NCBI GenBank assembly: GCA_016288005.1
Contig: JAEEXY010000016.1
Span: 1-49,601, forward strand
Source: Lachnospiraceae bacterium
Lineage (GTDB): Bacteria > Bacillota > Clostridia > Lachnospirales > Lachnospiraceae
Direction: 5' to 3'
DNA length: 49,601 bases
The translations under genes and the position numbers were made by a program. The notes beneath the pieces were generated by a model, which was not told the origin of the DNA, did not search any database, and saw only the letters and a list, made by a program, of their open reading frames with translations. Below, piece by piece: positions 7,591 through 15,737 of this stretch; positions within the stretch are counted from its first letter, which is position 1; each line of letters opens with the position of its first letter.

Positions 7591-8103
7591 TTGGATACTG
7601 ATGTTAAATATATGAAAAAGGCCCTGGTGCAGGCAAAGCACGCGCTCGAGCTCGGTGAAGTGCCGATAGGCTGCGTGATCGTCTGTGACGGCAAAGTAGT
7701 CGGACGCGGCTACAACAGACGCAACACGCGAAAGACCACGCTCGCGCACGCCGAGATCACCGCGATCGACCAGGCCAGCCGCAGGCTCGGGGACTGGCGC
7801 CTTGAGGGCTGCACTATGTATGTCACGCTCGAGCCCTGTCAGATGTGCTCGGGTGCGATCGTCCAGTCGCGCATCGACCGCGTCGTGATCGGCGCTATGA
7901 ACCCTAAGGCGGGCTGCGCAGGCTCGATCCTGGACCTCCTGCATATGAAGGAGTTCAACCATCAGGTAGAGACGACGATCGGCGTCTGCGGTGAGGAATG
8001 CAGCGACATACTGCAGGTTTTCTTTAAGGACCTGAGGGAGCGCAACCGCGCGGAAAAAGCCGCGAAGCGCGCTGCCGCCGAACAGGATGCCGCAAAGGAG
8101 TGA
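7591..8103 (+). CDS. tadA: tRNA-specific adenosine deaminase
   Basis: The enzyme deaminates the wobble adenosine A34 of tRNA-Arg(ACG) to inosine. The protein has 170 residues with the zinc/catalytic motifs HAE (53-55, Glu55 as proton shuttle) and PCQMC (82-86). The typical LEGCTMYVTLEPC and MNPKAGCAGS segments surround them. The likely start is a TTG at 7591, with GGAG nine bases upstream; the next ATG (7612) has no ribosome site. It is first in a compact rightward group, and its stop lies five bases from the next start. The tail after about residue 150 is basic and Ala-rich, as often seen. Confidence 0.94.
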   Translation: MDTDVKYMKKALVQAKHALELGEVPIGCVIVCDGKVVGRGYNRRNTRKTTLAHAEITAIDQASRRLGDWRLEGCTMYVTLEPCQMCSGAIVQSRIDRVVIGAMNPKAGCAGSILDLLHMKEFNHQVETTIGVCGEECSDILQVFFKDLRERNRAEKAAKRAAAEQDAAKE

Positions 8104-8105
8104 TT

Positions 8106-8804
8106 ATGCAGATACATGGTTTTGCGAAGCTTACGCTTCTTGATTATCCCGGAAGGATAGCCGCCACGGTATTTACCGGAGGCTGCAATTTCCGCTGTCC
8201 TTTCTGCCACAACGCCGTTCTGGTCCTCGATCCGAACGCCCAGCCTCTCATCCCCGATGACGAAGTGTTAAGGGAGCTTGAGAGCCGCAAAAACAAGCTT
8301 GAGGGCGTATGCATCACGGGCGGGGAACCCACTCTTAACAGGGATCTGCCCGAATTCATCGAAAAAGTGCGCGCTTTGGGACTGCTCGTCAAACTCGATT
8401 CGAACGGCACCGCGCCCGATATGATCGCCGACCTCATCAACCGTGGGCTAATCGATTATATCGCGATGGACATCAAGTCATCGCCGGAAGGGTATTCAAA
8501 GGCGGTCGGTCTTAAGGACATGTCGATGGATAATATTTTCCGCTCGGTCGACCTGATCATGCAGAGCGGCATCGATTATGAGTTCCGCACTACTGTTGTA
8601 GACGGCATTCATACGGCAGACGATTTCAAAAAGACCGGCATATGGATAAAGGGAGCAAAAGCCTACTACCTGCAGCAATACAAGGATTCCGGCGACCTGA
8701 TCGCCCCCCGGGGGCTCGCTTCGCCGTCAAAGGAGACACTTGAAAAATACCGTGAGATTCTGCTGCCTTACGTACCGAACACTTCGATACGCGGCACAGA
8801 CTGA
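8106..8804 (+). CDS. Anaerobic NrdG-like radical SAM activating protein
   Basis: This is a 232-residue radical SAM protein resembling activases of anaerobic ribonucleotide reductase (the 'NrdG2' group). It would generate a glycyl radical on its partner using S-adenosylmethionine. The cluster motif CNFRCPFC (C27, C31, C34) is present, followed by ITGGEPTL and KLDSNGT, which form the SAM-binding region. The ATG at 8106 has AAAGGAG five bases upstream; a GTG overlapping the tadA stop is an alternative two codons earlier. The matching reductase is not in the window, and related proteins activate other glycyl radical enzymes, so the partner is not proven. Confidence 0.85.
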   Translation: MQIHGFAKLTLLDYPGRIAATVFTGGCNFRCPFCHNAVLVLDPNAQPLIPDDEVLRELESRKNKLEGVCITGGEPTLNRDLPEFIEKVRALGLLVKLDSNGTAPDMIADLINRGLIDYIAMDIKSSPEGYSKAVGLKDMSMDNIFRSVDLIMQSGIDYEFRTTVVDGIHTADDFKKTGIWIKGAKAYYLQQYKDSGDLIAPRGLASPSKETLEKYREILLPYVPNTSIRGTD

Positions 8805-8852
8805 CCGGGAGGCTTACATCCCTCCGCCCGGGCGCGGCAGAACGGAGAATAT

Positions 8853-9395
8853 ATGAATTTTAAATACTGTACGGACAGGCTGATCCTGATGGTCGCCGAT
8901 GAGAGCATGGCGCCTCTCGTGCTCGATTATCTGACGCGCAACCGCGCGGACTTCGAGCGCTGGGACAGGAGCTTCGGCGAGGAGTTCTACACGATCGAAT
9001 ACCAGGAAAAAGCATTGGCCGCCGAGCAGAAGCTCTTCCTGCGGTCGGCCGGTGTCCGCTATTACATGTTTCTTTCCGAAGACCCCGATTTCATCATCGG
9101 AAATATCAGTTTTTCATACCTTACGGAGGACGCCGGACACCGCTGCTCGATTGGCTACCGCATCGACAGGGAGTACAGGGAGCAGGGCTATGCCTACGAA
9201 GCCGCATCGTTCCTTATCCCTTTGATACATGACAACTACGGGACCAAACGCATCGAGGCTGATATCCTCGAAGAAAATATTCCCTCGAAAAAGCTCATCG
9301 AAAAGCTCGGTTTCGAGTACGAAGGCATCGCGCGCAAATCGCACACCATCGCGGGCGTCGAGCGCGATCACCTCAGATACTCGCTGATACTCTGA
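8853..9395 (+). CDS. GNAT family N-acetyltransferase (RimJ/RimL type)
   Basis: The 180-residue protein has the GNAT fold pattern. It opens with an RLILMVADE-type RimL start. A motif A-like region follows, with SIGYRIDREYREQGYAYEA (acetyl-CoA pyrophosphate loop), then EADILEENIPSKKLIEKLGF, the classic motif B for protein or small-molecule acetyltransferases. The substrate cannot be told from sequence; ribosomal-protein or other N-terminal acetylation is only a family-level guess. GGAG precedes the start by about six bases. It sits 48 bases after the activase gene and 12 bases before the phosphodiesterase gene, so it is probably cotranscribed. Confidence 0.88.
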   Translation: MNFKYCTDRLILMVADESMAPLVLDYLTRNRADFERWDRSFGEEFYTIEYQEKALAAEQKLFLRSAGVRYYMFLSEDPDFIIGNISFSYLTEDAGHRCSIGYRIDREYREQGYAYEAASFLIPLIHDNYGTKRIEADILEENIPSKKLIEKLGFEYEGIARKSHTIAGVERDHLRYSLIL

Positions 9396-9407
9396 AAGGA
9401 CATTGCC

Positions 9408-9926
9408 ATGAAATATCTTATCGCATCCGACATACACGGATCGGCTTACTACTGCAGGAAGCTGATCGACGCATACAGGGCGGAGCAGGCGGAGCGCCTG
9501 GTCCTGCTCGGCGACCTGCTCTACCACGGTCCCCGCAACGACCTGCCCCGGGACTATGCCCCGAAGGAAGTCATTTCCATGCTCAATGCCCTTAAAGGCG
9601 AGATCCTTGCGATCCGCGGCAACTGCGAGGCCGAGGTGGACCAGATGGTGCTCGAGTTCCCGGTTCTGGCAGAATATGCCGTGCTTGCGCTCGAATCCGG
9701 TCTGACCGTATACCTTACCCACGGACATCATTACAATATAGACGCTCCCCTCCCGATGAAGGAAGGCGATATCATGATCTACGGCCATACGCACGTGCCT
9801 CTCGACGAGACGCGCGGCGGCTGCCGCTTCTTAAATCCCGGCTCGGTCTCGATCCCGAAGAACGGTTCCGGGCACGGCTATATCATCCTCGAAAACGGAG
9901 TCTTCACATACAGGACTCTGGAATGA
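9408..9926 (+). CDS. yfcE: YfcE-type metallophosphodiesterase
   Basis: A 172-residue calcineurin-like phosphoesterase. The two-metal site motifs appear in order: DIHGS near the N-terminus, GDLLYHGPRND, GNCE, THGHH and the C-terminal YGHTHVP. This arrangement is that of the YfcE/MJ0936 group, which cleaves phosphodiester bonds in vitro; the physiological substrate is unknown. The insertion PRDYAPKEV before the GNCE motif is typical of the bacterial YfcE branch. It follows the acetyltransferase gene by 12 bases with AAAGGAC upstream, and is the last gene of the tadA group. No obvious terminator separates it from the next promoter at 9971. Confidence 0.9.
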   Translation: MKYLIASDIHGSAYYCRKLIDAYRAEQAERLVLLGDLLYHGPRNDLPRDYAPKEVISMLNALKGEILAIRGNCEAEVDQMVLEFPVLAEYAVLALESGLTVYLTHGHHYNIDAPLPMKEGDIMIYGHTHVPLDETRGGCRFLNPGSVSIPKNGSGHGYIILENGVFTYRTLE

Positions 9927-9970
9927 TCCGCAGTTTTATTCCCCCAAAAGCAAATTTTATACTTTGTTAA

Positions 9971-9999
9971 TTGACTTAATATATTTTGCGCAATATAAT
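9971..9999 (+). promoter_or_regulatory. Near-consensus promoter for the Pr6Pr gene
   Basis: TTGACT (9971-9976), a 17-base spacer and TATAAT (9994-9999), ending 31 bases before the start codon. It is one of the two best sigma-A-type promoters in the window. Confidence 0.88.
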
Positions 10000-10030
10000 A
10001 GGGCAAAATCAATTAAGAGAGGTGTCAGTT

Positions 10031-10720
10031 ATGAATAATCTGTCCGTTCCTCAGAAAATAAGCAGTTATATACTAAAGACCGTGACCGTACTGTCCGCAC
10101 TTACAGGCACCTTCCTAAGCTATTACGCGGGGAGGCTCAGCTTCATGGGCGGCAGCCGGGTATTCATGTTTTTCACCATACAGTCCAATATCGCGATAGC
10201 CCTGATCTGCGCGATCGGATGCGTGATGATGCTTCGCGGCCGCGAGGCAGGCAAAGTATGGCCCGTTATCAAATTCGTGGGCACCATATCCATCACTCTC
10301 ACCGGCGTGGTATTCGGTTTTGTGCTCGCGCCGACGCTTGGTTCGCACGCATGGAATATCCAGAACACGCTTACCCATCTGGTCGTACCGGTTGCCGCAG
10401 TCCTCGACTTTTTTGTTGTGAGCACCGCGTTTGAGATCAAAAAAAGGAATGACTTCTTCGTTATCGTTCCTCCCATCCTGTACGCTGTCTATGCCGGCAT
10501 CGGATATGTCCGCGGCTGGCAGTTTATCGAAGGCATCAATTATCCGTATTTCTTCCTGAACTGGGGCAGCCCCGCAGGTGCCTTCGGATTTTCAAACGAG
10601 CTGCCCTTCATGGGCACGGCATGGTGGATCGTCGCGCTGCTGTTCTTCCTCCTCGCGATCGGATATATTTATCTGCTGATCGCCGACGGCATTAAGCGCA
10701 GCGGGAAGAAGGCCGCATAA
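10031..10720 (+). CDS. Pr6Pr family membrane protein
   Basis: The 229-residue protein has six to seven hydrophobic segments spread through its length and a polar KRSGKKAA end. Features such as YYAGRLSFMGG, FFTIQSNI, the histidine-containing QNTLTHLVVPV and YPYFFLNW fit the Pr6Pr/FAR-17a-like membrane family, whose biochemical function in bacteria is unknown; eukaryotic relatives include fatty-acid-ester hydrolases with Thr/His active sites. The ATG at 10031 is preceded by GAGAGGTG. An upstream in-frame start would overlap the promoter and is rejected. It is monocistronic, between its own promoter and a shared terminator. Confidence 0.82.
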   Translation: MNNLSVPQKISSYILKTVTVLSALTGTFLSYYAGRLSFMGGSRVFMFFTIQSNIAIALICAIGCVMMLRGREAGKVWPVIKFVGTISITLTGVVFGFVLAPTLGSHAWNIQNTLTHLVVPVAAVLDFFVVSTAFEIKKRNDFFVIVPPILYAVYAGIGYVRGWQFIEGINYPYFFLNWGSPAGAFGFSNELPFMGTAWWIVALLFFLLAIGYIYLLIADGIKRSGKKAA

Positions 10721-10763
10721 GGCACATTTTCCCGCAGATCCGACATTCCGGCTTTTCACAAAC

Positions 10764-10799
10764 AAAAAGGAGCGGTTCCTTACGGAGCCGCTCCTTTTG
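10764..10799. terminator. Bidirectional intrinsic terminator
   Basis: The 11-base stem GGAGCGGTTCC/GGAGCCGCTCC (one G-U) with a four-base loop is flanked by AAAAA on the left and TTTT on the right. It serves the convergent Pr6Pr and rubrerythrin genes. Confidence 0.9.
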
Positions 10800-10824
10800 C
10801 GTCCGAATAATTAACTTATGATCC

Positions 10825-11370
10825 TTATTTCTTGAAGTACCTGTTGTACAGGCCCTCAAATGCCTTTCCGTGGCGCGCCTCATCACGGGCCATCTCGTGT
10901 ACGGTGTCATGGATGGCATCGAGATTTGCTGCCTTCGCGCGCTTAGCCAGATCGGTCTTGCCTGCGGTAGCGCCGTTCTCGGCATCGATCCTCATCTCGA
11001 GATTCTTCTTGGTGGAATCGGTAACAACCTCACCGAGCAGCTCTGCGAACTTAGCAGCATGCTCAGCCTCTTCGTAAGCAGCCTTCTCGTAGTAGAGACC
11101 AACCTCGGGATAGCCCTCGCGGAACGCAACTCTTGCCATGGCGAGATACATGCCGACCTCTGAGCACTCACCGGTGAAATTGGATCTCAGATCGTCGATG
11201 ATATCCTGACTAACGCCCTGAGCTACGCCTACAACGTGCTCTGAAGCCCATGTGCGCTCATCTTCCTGCTTGGTGAACTTGGAAGCGGGTGCATGACATA
11301 CGGGACAGCTCTCGGGAGCCTCATCGCCCTCATGAACATAACCGCATACACTACATACATACTTTGCCAT
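10825..11370 (-). CDS. rbr: Reverse rubrerythrin (rubredoxin domain first)
   Basis: A 181-residue non-haem di-iron peroxidase. The rubredoxin-type [Fe(SCys)4] site is at the N-terminus (C6, C9, C22, C25), and the ferritin-like di-iron domain follows, with ExxH motifs in [10 protein letters not shown] and DEARHGKAF. This order is opposite to classical rubrerythrin and matches the 'reverse' type known from oxygen-protective NADH peroxidase systems in Clostridium. It likely detoxifies H2O2 or O2 in an anaerobe. The start is supported by AGGAGG about eight bases upstream. It is monocistronic: a 116-base gap separates it from hypA, and a shared terminator follows it. I did not find a convincing PerR box upstream. 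Confidence 0.93.
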   Translation of the reverse strand: MAKYVCSVCGYVHEGDEAPESCPVCHAPASKFTKQEDERTWASEHVVGVAQGVSQDIIDDLRSNFTGECSEVGMYLAMARVAFREGYPEVGLYYEKAAYEEAEHAAKFAELLGEVVTDSTKKNLEMRIDAENGATAGKTDLAKRAKAANLDAIHDTVHEMARDEARHGKAFEGLYNRYFKK

Positions 11371-11486
11371 CTTTGAATCCTCCTATTTTTGATTTTATCT
11401 TTACAAAGCCGCTTACGTCACAATTTCCGTGCCCGTCTCCCGCTTTGTAAGGTACCGTCTGCCGTGCCGGCTCATCCGTCCGGCCG

Positions 11487-11834
11487 CTATTCCGCCTCGA
11501 TCTCCTTGATGCAGACCTCGTTGCCCGTTAAGAGATAGGTATGTTCGCTGCCGCAATGCGGGCAGGTCTTTCCGAATTCCACAGTCGGATACTGCTTTTT
11601 GCAGTCCTCACAGTAAGTCATCGCGTCGATCTGCTCGACGATCAGCTTTGCTCCGTGGATCGGGCCTTCTTCCTTTGCGACCGACCAGTCCCAGCAGTCC
11701 GTCAGATACGACGGAATGATCGATGAGACCTCGCCGACCTGCAGCGTTACGGAATTGACCTTCTCGACCTTATTCTCCTCCGCAACCTTTTTCACATCCT
11801 TTACGATGTAAAAGACCACACCAAGTTCGTGCAT
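11487..11834 (-). CDS. hypA: HypA-like nickel/zinc metallochaperone
   Basis: A 115-residue protein of the HypA/HybF family. It begins with the nickel-binding MHE triad (His2 is the canonical ligand) and carries a zinc site, CEDC, with a second CPHC pair 12 residues later. HypA normally delivers nickel to [NiFe]-hydrogenases or urease. No hydrogenase gene is in the window; instead the gene follows the large Fe-S/flavin oxidoreductase gene by 11 bases and is surely cotranscribed with it. It may serve a distant hydrogenase or have been recruited to this oxidoreductase. The second residues differ from the usual MHEMSLA, so nickel delivery is inferred, not shown. Confidence 0.82.
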   Translation of the reverse strand: MHELGVVFYIVKDVKKVAEENKVEKVNSVTLQVGEVSSIIPSYLTDCWDWSVAKEEGPIHGAKLIVEQIDAMTYCEDCKKQYPTVEFGKTCPHCGSEHTYLLTGNEVCIKEIEAE

Positions 11835-11845
11835 TTATTCGCCTC

Positions 11846-14632
11846 TTATTTCTCTTTTTTCTTGAAAAGTATCTTGGCTCCGCGCTTTAAGACGTAAGGC
11901 AGCAGTGCCTTTGCCTTATCCTCGGCCTTGACCATCGTGCTGCACTCCGGTCTCTCGCGGTGGAGCTTGATCGCGTCAAACGCGCACTTTGTGGTACAGA
12001 TACCGCAGCCGATACACTTATTCTCGTCAACGACCGAAGCTCCGCAGCCCAGACACCTCGCGGTCTCTATCTTAACCTGCTCCTCGGTGAGCGTTCCGTG
12101 GTAATCCTTAAAGCCCTTTGCGTCAACGTCCTTCTGGGTGTATGCCACCTGACGGGACGAGTTGTCGTACGAAGGAACAGAGATATTCTTCTTGTCCAGC
12201 TCGATGAACTGTCTCCTGTTGCGGCCGATCGTCATATGTCCGTGCTGTACGAAACGGTGCAGCGACTCGGCTGCTTCATGGCCCTGCGCGATGGCGTCGA
12301 TCGCGAACTTGGGTCCGGTGAATACATCGCCGCCGACGAAGATATCGGGCTCATCGGTCTGATATGTGAGTTTGTCGGCAACGGGACCGTTTCCTCTGCC
12401 GTATGTAACCTTTGTGCCCGCGAGCAGATCGCCCCAGATAATGGTCTGTCCGATCGCGAATACTATATTGTCTGCCTCGAGGGTCATGGTGTCGTTCTCA
12501 TCGTAATGAGGTCTGAAACGGTGCTCGTCGTCATAAACGCTCAGACACTTCTTGAATACGATCGCGCGCGCCCTGCCGTTCTCGACGATGACCTCCTTCG
12601 GGCCCCATCCGCAGTTAACGTGAACGCCGTCAGCCTCCGCATCCGCGATCTCCTCTTTGGTGGCGGGCATAATGTCGCGGGTCTCGAGACATACCATCTC
12701 AACAGTATCCGCGCCGCTCCTCGAGCTGACTCTCGCCGCGTCTATCGCTACGTTTCCGCCGCCCACGACTACCGTGCGTCCGGAAACCTTAACCTTACCC
12801 TCGTTCGCTACTTTCAGGAAATCTACTGCTGTAGTACAGTTCTCAGCGTCCTCGCCGGGAACTCCGGGAAGCCTTCCGCCGCTGCAGCCGATCGCGATAT
12901 AGAATGCCTTATAGCCGTCCTTGCGCAGCTGGTCGAGCGTGATATCCTTCCCGACATCCACGCCGCATTTGATCTCGACGCCCATCTCCTTGAGGACATC
13001 GATCTCGGCGTCAATCACATCCTTCTCGAGCTTGTATGACGGGATACCGTAACGCAGCATACCGCCGGGCTTCTCGTTCTTCTCGAAAACGGTGGGATAA
13101 TAGCCCATCTGAGCAAGGAAGAACGCGCAGGACAGACCTGCGGGACCGGCTCCGATAACGGCGATCTTTTCCTTCCAGCGTCCGAGGTTCGAAGCCACAA
13201 CGATCTCGGGAATGTATCTGGTCTCTGCCTTAAGGTCTCTCTCGGCAATGAATTTCTTAACCGCATCGATCGAAACCGCCTGGTCGATCGTGCCTCTCGT
13301 ACATGCGTCCTCGCAGCGTCTGTTGCATATACGTCCGCAGACAGCGGGGAACGGATTCTCTTTTTTGATCAGCGCGAGCGCCTCGTCATATTTGCCCTGA
13401 GCAGCCTTTTTAAGATAGCCCTGAACGGCGATATGCGCGGGACAGGCCGTCTTGCAGGGCGCCGTACCGGTGTCGTAGCAGTTGATCCTGTTATTGTCGC
13501 GGTAATCCTCATCCCAGTGCTCGGGACCCCATTTCTTCTCGTCTGGAAGCTCATGCTTGGGATACTCGACCTCGCTGCCGTCCTTGAGACAGAGCTTCTG
13601 TCCGAGCTTGACCGCTCCGGCGGGACAGTACTCGACGCACTGGCCGCAGGCTACGCAGTTTTCCTTCTCGACGCGCGCAACATACGCCGAACGCGACATG
13701 TTCGGGGTATTGAACAGCTGCGAGGTACGCAGCGCGTTGCATATCTTAACGTTGCAGTTACAGATGGCGAAGATCTTGCCCTCACCGTCGATATTGGTAA
13801 TCTGGTGAACAAAGCCGTTGTCCTCGGCGCGCTTTAAGATCTCCATCGCCTCATCGTAGGTGATGTCGTGTCCGCGTCCGGTCTCACGGCAGTAATCCGC
13901 CATATCGCCGACGCCGATGCACCAGTCGTTGAAATCGTCTCCGCAGCCCTCGTCGAGCTTTTTGCGGCTGACACGGCAGGAACAGATCGAAGCGCCGATA
14001 TGGCCCTCATAACGCTTCAGCCAGTAGGATATATGCTCAATGTCGATCGTGCCGTTTTCCATGGAAATGGCCTTCTCGACAGGGATAACGTGCATGCCTA
14101 TGCCGGCTCCTCCGGGAGGAACCAGATGTGTGACCTTCTCAAGAGGCAGGAAGGTCATGCGCTCGAAGAACATGGCAAGCTCGGGATGCTTATTTAAGCT
14201 CTCGATGTTCATGTTCGTGTATTCAGCCGATCCGGGCACAAACAGGGGAACCCAGTAACGGCGGTCCTTCAGCTCGTAGGTGGTGCCGGGGATAGGGCCG
14301 TCCTTGGTGTACTTGTCGCCGTAATCGAATTCAAGGATACCGATCTTAGCCATCTTATCCAGGAGGGCCTGGAACTGCTCCCTGCCGTCCGGAGCAATAT
14401 TGTTCATGGCGCAGAGCTCATCGAAATAATACGGCTTCCTGACCTTCATGGTAAGAGCCACATCCGCGATCTCGTCGTCGATAACACATGCAAGACCCCA
14501 GTACTCGGGATCGTTCGTGGTAACCCTGTGTCCGATACGGTCGGTGATGCGCTGAGCCAGCTTTAATATCTTCTCGCTGTAGTTCTCTTCGCCCATATGT
14601 TCGGGAATAAACTTTTTACTCATTTCAGGCAT
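11846..14632 (-). CDS. Fe-S / FAD / NAD(P)H oxidoreductase with GltD-like module (928 aa)
   Basis: A large cytoplasmic electron-transfer protein. Residues 1 to about 330 form a distinctive N-terminal region with its own cysteine group (CSCR and CNCNVKIC). A ferredoxin-like motif CVACGQCVEYC follows. A GltD-like module then has the N-terminal cluster region (CKTACP, then CGRICNRRCEDAC), an FAD loop (GAGPAGLSCAFF) and an NAD(P) loop (VVGGGNVAIDAARV). The C-terminal ferredoxin segment holds CIGCGICTTKC. Such modules pass electrons between NAD(P)H, FAD and low-potential iron-sulfur centres. The partner is unknown. GGAGGA precedes the first ATG, and a near-consensus promoter lies at 14691-14719. 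It is cotranscribed with the HypA-like gene 11 bases downstream. Confidence 0.88.
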   Translation of the reverse strand: MPEMSKKFIPEHMGEENYSEKILKLAQRITDRIGHRVTTNDPEYWGLACVIDDEIADVALTMKVRKPYYFDELCAMNNIAPDGREQFQALLDKMAKIGILEFDYGDKYTKDGPIPGTTYELKDRRYWVPLFVPGSAEYTNMNIESLNKHPELAMFFERMTFLPLEKVTHLVPPGGAGIGMHVIPVEKAISMENGTIDIEHISYWLKRYEGHIGASICSCRVSRKKLDEGCGDDFNDWCIGVGDMADYCRETGRGHDITYDEAMEILKRAEDNGFVHQITNIDGEGKIFAICNCNVKICNALRTSQLFNTPNMSRSAYVARVEKENCVACGQCVEYCPAGAVKLGQKLCLKDGSEVEYPKHELPDEKKWGPEHWDEDYRDNNRINCYDTGTAPCKTACPAHIAVQGYLKKAAQGKYDEALALIKKENPFPAVCGRICNRRCEDACTRGTIDQAVSIDAVKKFIAERDLKAETRYIPEIVVASNLGRWKEKIAVIGAGPAGLSCAFFLAQMGYYPTVFEKNEKPGGMLRYGIPSYKLEKDVIDAEIDVLKEMGVEIKCGVDVGKDITLDQLRKDGYKAFYIAIGCSGGRLPGVPGEDAENCTTAVDFLKVANEGKVKVSGRTVVVGGGNVAIDAARVSSRSGADTVEMVCLETRDIMPATKEEIADAEADGVHVNCGWGPKEVIVENGRARAIVFKKCLSVYDDEHRFRPHYDENDTMTLEADNIVFAIGQTIIWGDLLAGTKVTYGRGNGPVADKLTYQTDEPDIFVGGDVFTGPKFAIDAIAQGHEAAESLHRFVQHGHMTIGRNRRQFIELDKKNISVPSYDNSSRQVAYTQKDVDAKGFKDYHGTLTEEQVKIETARCLGCGASVVDENKCIGCGICTTKCAFDAIKLHRERPECSTMVKAEDKAKALLPYVLKRGAKILFKKKEK

Positions 14633-14690
14633 GTTTTTATCCTCCGTTGGAAAAATGTGTGCACTGAATCCACTTCAAGCCATCCTGCAT

Positions 14691-14719
14691 ATTATACCGC
14701 AAAATGTCGGAATTTTCAA
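14691..14719 (-). promoter_or_regulatory. Near-consensus promoter for the oxidoreductase-hypA operon
   Basis: On the minus strand, TTGAAA (14719-14714), a 17-base spacer and TATAAT (14696-14691). The predicted leader is about 50 bases. Confidence 0.88.
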
Positions 14720-14777
14720 GGATTTTCAGGAAAAGCCGCCAATTTTACTGACAGTTTCCCGCAAGGGCGCACTATTG

Positions 14778-15737
14778 CTACCTCGAGTGACCTCCACCAC
14801 CGTGCGAGCCTCCGCCGCCCGAAGAATGGTGGCCGCCTCCGCCGCCTCCTCCGCCGCTGCGGGATGACTCCGAAGGAGGATTGTAGACCCTGCGCACATC
14901 GCTGTGAGTAAAGGTATCCGTCAAGACAGGGAAGGTGGGCTCCGCCGCAAGATAGGTCTCTTTGGTGGTTGTGTTCTTGCCGGCTTTCTCGCTGGAATTG
15001 CTCGCAAAGTATATCAGCGCGAAAAGAGCCGAAAAAACGATCATCACAGTGCCGATTATGCCGTTGGGGTAGAAGACATATACCGTTTCATCGACATGCA
15101 TCCTGCGGACGAGTCCGTCGACCCAGTATTTGCAGGCATGCAGATAGTCGTCCTCGACGTAATAATAAAAATCATCGAGACTGCTGTCGATCATGTAATC
15201 GGAGTAGGCAACCTCGGCCTTGCCCGTCGTGCCCATCCAGGTGTGGATCTTCCCGGTCTCGGGCTCCCTGAACAGATTGTCGACGAGGATCACACCGTCG
15301 CCGGTATCTGTCGTGCCGTCGAGGACCTGCGGGCTGTCGTAGCCGAAGCGGTTGTCCTCCCAGAACTTGTCCGCATATACCATTACGTATTTGTCGGGAG
15401 TGACAGGAATGTCGTAACGGGACCTGTACTCCGGCTCGTAGTCGGCCAGCGTCCTGTTAAGAGTGACAATTACGATATCCATGCAGGTCTTGAGTTCCGC
15501 TTCGTGGATATAGGCCTCGAGCTCGCTCTCCTGCTCCGCCGTCAGCACATCCGCCTCGTCGAATACCCTCTGCGCGCCGTAAACGCGCTCTGTATTCGGG
15601 CTGTCGTAGTAGTTTGACGGTACGTTGGCCTTGCGCAGGTAAATGAACAGGAATACCGACGCCAGCACGATCACGATAATGAAGCCTACGATAAAATGTC
15701 TGAGATACTGTTTTAAGCTTGCACCGAAATCATTCAT
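14778..15737 (-). CDS. TPM domain membrane protein with Gly/His tail
   Basis: A 319-residue protein with a transmembrane segment near the N-terminus (about 14-34), an extracytoplasmic TPM domain (about 55-190: VFDEADVLTAEQESELEAYI, then DIVIVTLNR), a second transmembrane segment (about 225-246), and a cytoplasmic tail ending in alternating glycine runs, serines and histidines. The TPM fold is found in Psb32/YgcG-type proteins and photosystem-repair phosphatases; its bacterial role is unclear. The start is the ATG at 15737, seven bases after GGAGG; a GTG one codon earlier is possible. The start overlaps the stop of the zinc-ribbon gene (TGATG), so the two are translated together. The glycine-rich tail may bind metal or mediate assembly. 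Confidence 0.85.
   Translation of the reverse strand: MNDFGASLKQYLRHFIVGFIIVIVLASVFLFIYLRKANVPSNYYDSPNTERVYGAQRVFDEADVLTAEQESELEAYIHEAELKTCMDIVIVTLNRTLADYEPEYRSRYDIPVTPDKYVMVYADKFWEDNRFGYDSPQVLDGTTDTGDGVILVDNLFREPETGKIHTWMGTTGKAEVAYSDYMIDSSLDDFYYYVEDDYLHACKYWVDGLVRRMHVDETVYVFYPNGIIGTVMIVFSALFALIYFASNSSEKAGKNTTTKETYLAAEPTFPVLTDTFTHSDVRRVYNPPSESSRSGGGGGGGGHHSSGGGGSHGGGGHSR

Noticed and set aside
8807..8825. GGAGG/CCTCC stem between the activase and acetyltransferase genes
   Set aside because: Only five base pairs and no T-tract, so not a credible terminator; the pair also coincides with purine-rich ribosome-site-like sequence.
12000..13039. Long open frame on the plus strand opposite the Fe-S/flavin oxidoreductase
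   Set aside because: It is the antisense shadow of a strongly supported coding sequence, with no ribosome site and no recognisable domain.
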